Source of the DNA: Deltaproteobacteria bacterium
GTDB lineage: Bacteria > Desulfobacterota > DSM-4660 > Desulfatiglandales > HGW-15
Reading direction: 5' to 3'
DNA: 6,821 nt
NCBI GenBank assembly: GCA_021737245.1
Contig: JAIPEI010000194.1
Coordinates: 1-6,821, forward strand
The notes under the pieces are model-generated. The model was not told the DNA's origin. It did no database searches and saw only the letters and a program-made list of their open reading frames with translations. Below, piece after piece: positions 4,090-6,821 of this stretch. Position 1 is the stretch's first letter; each line of letters starts with the position of its first letter. The position numbers and the translations under genes are program-made.

Positions 4090-5904
4090 ATGCTGTATGG
4101 ATACGGCGGACACATCCTCCGCGTGGACCTGAGCCGCGGATCAACGGTTCGGGAGAAGAGCGATCCCGCCTACCTGCGGAAGGCGATCGGAGGACGGGGG
4201 CTCAACTCCTGGAGGCTTCACGACGAGCTCCCCCGGGACGTCGACCCGCTCTCCCCCGAGAACATGCTCCTCATCGGCGTGGGCCCGCTCACCGGGTCTC
4301 TTCTCAGCTCGTCTGCCTACATGACCATCTCGGGCAGGTCCCCGCTCACGGGGATCCTGGGGGACTCGGCCGCCGGCGGGTTCTTCGGCCCGGAGCTGAA
4401 GCAGGCGGGGTATGACCAGCTGGTGATCACGGGACGCTCCGAGACCCCCTGCTACCTGGTGATCGCCGACGACCGGGTGGAAATCCGGGACGCCTCCCAC
4501 CTCTGGGGCACGGACCTGTGGCAGGCCACCTCCGCCATCCGCAGGGAGCTCGGTGACAACGCCTTCCAGGTGGCCGCCATCGGGCCCGCAGGCGAGAACC
4601 TGGTGAAGTTCGCCACCGTTGCCTGCAACAACGGGCGCATGTGCGGTCGGACGGGCATGGGGTGTCTCTTCGGGTCCAAGAACCTCAAGGCCGTGGCCGT
4701 GCGGGGAACGCACCCGGTCACCATGGCCGACCCCCTGGCCTTCCTGGACCTCTCGAGGGAGCTGGACCGCCGCATCCTGGAGCATCCGGAGTGGCAGAAA
4801 CGGCACGACCTGGGATCCCCTCTGCTCATGAACGCGCTCAACGGCATCGGCATCCTCCCCACCAATCACTTCCAGAAGGGCGTGTGCGACTACGTGGACA
4901 AGGTCAGCGGCGAAACCCTGGCCGCCACCCACAAGGTCAAGAACAAGAGCTGCTTCAACTGCAACATCCACTGCTCCCGGTACTACGTCACCCGGGAAGC
5001 CGAGGCCGAGGGGCCGGAGTTCGAGACCCTCTGCAGCTACACCTCCCGCATCGGGGTGGACGATCTGCCCTTCGCCCTGCGCATGGCCTCCTTTCTCAAC
5101 CGCATGGGCATGGACTCCCTCAGCAGCGGAGAGACCATCGGGTGGGCCATGGAGTGCTTTCAGAGGGGCCTGCTGGGTCCCGAAGACGTGGACGGTCTTG
5201 ACTTTACCTGGGGCAACAAGGAAACTGTGGAGAAGGTCCTCGACATGATCGTCCGGCGGGAAGGCATCGGGGACGCGTTCGCCGAAGGGACCCGCTCCCT
5301 GGCGCGGCGGTTCGGCCGCGACACCGAGAAGTGGGCCCTTCACGTGAAGGGGCTCGACGTGATCTGCGGCGACCCCAGAGGCATCAAAGCGTTCGGCCTG
5401 ACCTATGCCATTGCCTCCAGGGGCGCGGACCATCTGCGGGCCGAGCCCTTTTTCGAGCTGACAGAGCGCTATGACGAGGCAGAGCGCCGCTGGGGCATCC
5501 GGGACATTGCCGACCGCCTCTCCGACAACGGCAAGGCCGTTCTGGTGGAGCACACCGAGCGGCAGGCCCTCCTCACGGACTGCATGACCATGTGCAAGAA
5601 CATCGGCCTGTCCATGGACGTGCTGGACTTCGAGTTCGCCGCCCGGCTCCTTCGGGCGGGCACGGGGCTCGACTTCACCCCGGAACGCATGAACAACGGC
5701 CTCCGGGGCATCATCGACGCCGACCGGAGGCTGAACATCGACCTCGGCATCGACGCCTCCATGGACACCCTGCCCTACCGCTTTACAGACGAGCCCCTGG
5801 AAGAGGGCCCCTCCCGGGGCCAGGTGGTGCCGGTGAAGAAGATGGTCAAGGAGTACTACGAGCTGCGCGGCTGGGGGCCCGACGGCACCCCGCCGTCCAA
5901 GTGA
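4090..5904 (+). CDS. Aldehyde:ferredoxin oxidoreductase (W/Mo-pterin) catalytic subunit
   Basis: A 604-aa cytoplasmic enzyme, full length for the family (Pyrococcus furiosus AOR is 605 aa). Members oxidise aldehydes to acids at a tungsten bis-pterin centre and reduce ferredoxin. The N-terminal domain (about 1-205) contains GGRGLNSWRLHDELP, IGPAGENLVKFA and GRTGMGCLFGSKNLKAVAVRG. The [4Fe-4S] site is C288-x2-C291-x3-C295 plus a distal Cys, most likely C502. EGPEFET (307-313), N337-x2-G-x-D342 with DSLSSG, and GDPRG...SRGADH448L are pterin/active-site segments; the three Cys and His448 fall at the same numbers as in the Pyrococcus enzyme. The second DxxGLC-type motif is altered to D497-C-M-T-M-C502. 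A GGAGAG ribosome site lies 5 bases before the ATG. True substrate (aryl, aliphatic or acyl type) and metal cannot be read from sequence. It pairs with the upstream ferredoxin. Confidence 0.93.
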   Translation: MLYGYGGHILRVDLSRGSTVREKSDPAYLRKAIGGRGLNSWRLHDELPRDVDPLSPENMLLIGVGPLTGSLLSSSAYMTISGRSPLTGILGDSAAGGFFGPELKQAGYDQLVITGRSETPCYLVIADDRVEIRDASHLWGTDLWQATSAIRRELGDNAFQVAAIGPAGENLVKFATVACNNGRMCGRTGMGCLFGSKNLKAVAVRGTHPVTMADPLAFLDLSRELDRRILEHPEWQKRHDLGSPLLMNALNGIGILPTNHFQKGVCDYVDKVSGETLAATHKVKNKSCFNCNIHCSRYYVTREAEAEGPEFETLCSYTSRIGVDDLPFALRMASFLNRMGMDSLSSGETIGWAMECFQRGLLGPEDVDGLDFTWGNKETVEKVLDMIVRREGIGDAFAEGTRSLARRFGRDTEKWALHVKGLDVICGDPRGIKAFGLTYAIASRGADHLRAEPFFELTERYDEAERRWGIRDIADRLSDNGKAVLVEHTERQALLTDCMTMCKNIGLSMDVLDFEFAARLLRAGTGLDFTPERMNNGLRGIIDADRRLNIDLGIDASMDTLPYRFTDEPLEEGPSRGQVVPVKKMVKEYYELRGWGPDGTPPSK

Positions 5905-6000
5905 TGGTTGGCATCGGCACGACGCGCGTCCGAACCGGGCCGCGCCGGCGCCGGTTGGGAAGCGTTTCAGGATATTCATCCGTAAACACCAACGCGAATA

Positions 6001-6027
6001 GTGCCCGGCCTGAAGAGGCTTGGGCAC
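6001..6027 (+). other. Intergenic hairpin upstream of the binding-protein gene
   Basis: Bases 6001-6011 can pair with 6016-6027 around a GAAG tetraloop, giving about 11 base pairs with one G-U and one bulged T. The outer GTGCCC/GGGCAC stem is perfect. No T-tract follows, so it is not a classic terminator. It sits in the 202-bp gap between the oxidoreductase and binding-protein genes, 79 bp before the latter's start, and might stabilise or separate the two messages. A second GC palindrome (CCGGCGCCGG, 5945-5954) lies nearer the oxidoreductase gene. No clear sigma-70 or sigma-54 promoter was found in the gap. Confidence 0.4.
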
Positions 6028-6106
6028 GAGCGGGTTTCCGGGTCGAACGTGCTTTTATCTTCCAGGAAAAGGCGCCTTGGACGGACGGAAACCGGGGAGG
6101 GAGACC

Positions 6107-6811
6107 ATGATGAAGAGAACGTTTGCCGTGATGTTTACCCTGATGGCAACCCTGCTGCTCCTCGCCGGCACCGCACCGGCCGGTGACGTGAAGGACGGCA
6201 TCCATGTGGGCAACGCCGGGGCCTTCACCGGGGACGCCGCCGCCCCCTGCATGGAGATCTTCAACTCGGCCCAGATCGCCGTGGATGAGTGGAACGAGAA
6301 GGGCGGCATCCAGGGCGTCCAGATCGAGCACGTTATGGGCGACGACGCCATGGATCCGGCCCAGGCCGTGAACGTGGCCCACAAGTTCGTGGCGGACAAG
6401 CTGATGTACGGGGTCATCGGCCCCCCCATGAGCCACACCGCCCAGGCCACCCTCAAGATCTACGGCTCCAATGACATGGCCTGCATCACCACGGCCGCGT
6501 CCAAGCCGGAGCTCACCGAGCAGGGTTACAGCCACTTCTTCCGCGTGAACGCCCGCAACGACGCCCACGGCCCCAACTGCGCCAGCTTCATCGTCGAAGA
6601 GCTCGGCGCCAAAAAGGTGGCCATCCTGAACGAGAAGGTGGCCTACACCGTGAACCTGGCCAACCAGACCATCAAGGCCCTGAAAGAGCTCGGCGTCACG
6701 GACATCATGCAGGACACCATCGTGGGCGGGGCCAAGGACTACTCCGCCGTGATGACCAAGGTCAAGGCCTATGACCCGGATGTCCTCTTCTTCATGGCCA
6801 CGGCGGAGTAG
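6107..6811 (+). CDS. Branched-chain amino-acid-type ABC substrate-binding protein (incomplete)
   Basis: A periplasmic solute-binding protein of the LivJ/Peripla_BP_6 family, visible for 234 codons against about 370-390 in complete members. Residues 1-25 are a signal peptide with an APA cleavage site. Family features follow in order: AGAFTGDAA (ligand-loop region), AQIAVDEWNEKGGIQG, MGDDAMDPAQAVNVAHKFVAD, GVIGPPMSHTAQATLKIY, ACITTAASKPELTEQGYSHFFRVNARND, then AKKVAILNEKVAYTV and YDPDVLFFMA. A GGGGAGG ribosome site lies 6 bases before the first of two ATGs. The TAG at 6809 falls in the second lobe, but bases 6799-6821 are an inverted copy of 6729-6751, so only residues 1-230 or 231 are trustworthy and the stop is probably artificial. 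The ligand may be an amino acid or an organic acid; the neighbouring aldehyde oxidoreductase does not settle it. Confidence 0.83.
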   Translation: MMKRTFAVMFTLMATLLLLAGTAPAGDVKDGIHVGNAGAFTGDAAAPCMEIFNSAQIAVDEWNEKGGIQGVQIEHVMGDDAMDPAQAVNVAHKFVADKLMYGVIGPPMSHTAQATLKIYGSNDMACITTAASKPELTEQGYSHFFRVNARNDAHGPNCASFIVEELGAKKVAILNEKVAYTVNLANQTIKALKELGVTDIMQDTIVGGAKDYSAVMTKVKAYDPDVLFFMATAE

Positions 6812-6821
6812 TCCTTGGCCC
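6729..6821. repeat. Perfect 23-bp inverted repeat ending the window (fold-back)
   Basis: Bases 6729-6751 and 6799-6821 are exact reverse complements (23 of 23), separated by 47 bp, and the second arm runs to the last base of the window. The first arm is ordinary conserved coding sequence (GAKDYSAVM in the binding protein). The second arm therefore looks like the same DNA read backwards after a template switch at about 6798/6799, and it creates the amber stop. Confidence 0.8.

Noticed and set aside
5908..5925. Possible sigma-54 promoter (TTGGCA element) after the AOR gene
   Set aside because: The required GC of the -12 element is not at the correct distance from the GG of the -24 element.
4141..6027. 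628-codon open frame antisense to the aldehyde oxidoreductase
   Set aside because: The sense strand has unmistakable AOR motifs. The antisense frame is open because of GC-rich third positions and shows low-complexity Gly/Val/His composition with no domain.
6809..6811. In-frame TAG as pyrrolysine or programmed readthrough
   Set aside because: The TAG lies within the second arm of the exact inverted repeat at the sequence end, and solute-binding proteins are not known pyrrolysine proteins; a chimeric end explains it better.

Overview
The window is GC-rich and tightly coded. It suggests a free-living anaerobe, most plausibly a sulfate-reducing or syntrophic member of the Desulfobacterota. That guess rests on family content alone: a tungsten-type aldehyde oxidoreductase with a 16-cysteine ferredoxin partner, a TIGR04076 protein, a DUF2284 metal-binding protein and a Liv-type periplasmic binding protein. 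No rRNA, tRNA, transposase, integrase or CRISPR array is visible.

Left block, minus strand, bases 1-1473: a run of four small genes that looks like an envelope metal/redox-stress operon. In transcription order it encodes a 57-aa secreted Gly-rich peptide with a CDPC motif, a Met/His-rich Spy/CpxP-like periplasmic protein, a 78-aa glutaredoxin-like CHHC protein, and a 65-aa two-helix membrane protein whose start overlaps the glutaredoxin stop. A Shine-Dalgarno sequence at the left edge shows that the operon continues outside the window.

Middle, bases 1474-3290: a 341-bp gene-free divergent region carries two dyads and a four-copy 8-bp repeat. It is followed by a plus-strand DUF2284 gene and, after a 110-bp convergent gap with no clear terminator, a minus-strand XRE-cupin regulator. 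The regulator is divergent from the next operon across an AT-rich spacer with two perfect inverted repeats.

Right block, plus strand, bases 3291-6821: TIGR04076 protein, four-cluster ferredoxin and aldehyde:ferredoxin oxidoreductase, with a 4-bp ATGA overlap and then a 2-bp gap. After 202 bp comes a branched-chain amino-acid-type ABC substrate-binding protein. The inferred logic is that the cupin regulator senses a small molecule and controls a three-protein W/Mo aldehyde-oxidising complex, with the binding protein possibly importing a related amino or organic acid.

The binding-protein gene appears to stop early at an amber codon. However, the last 23 bases of the window are an exact reverse complement of bases 6729-6751, so the stop is most simply a fold-back (chimeric) sequence end and not a real gene terminus.
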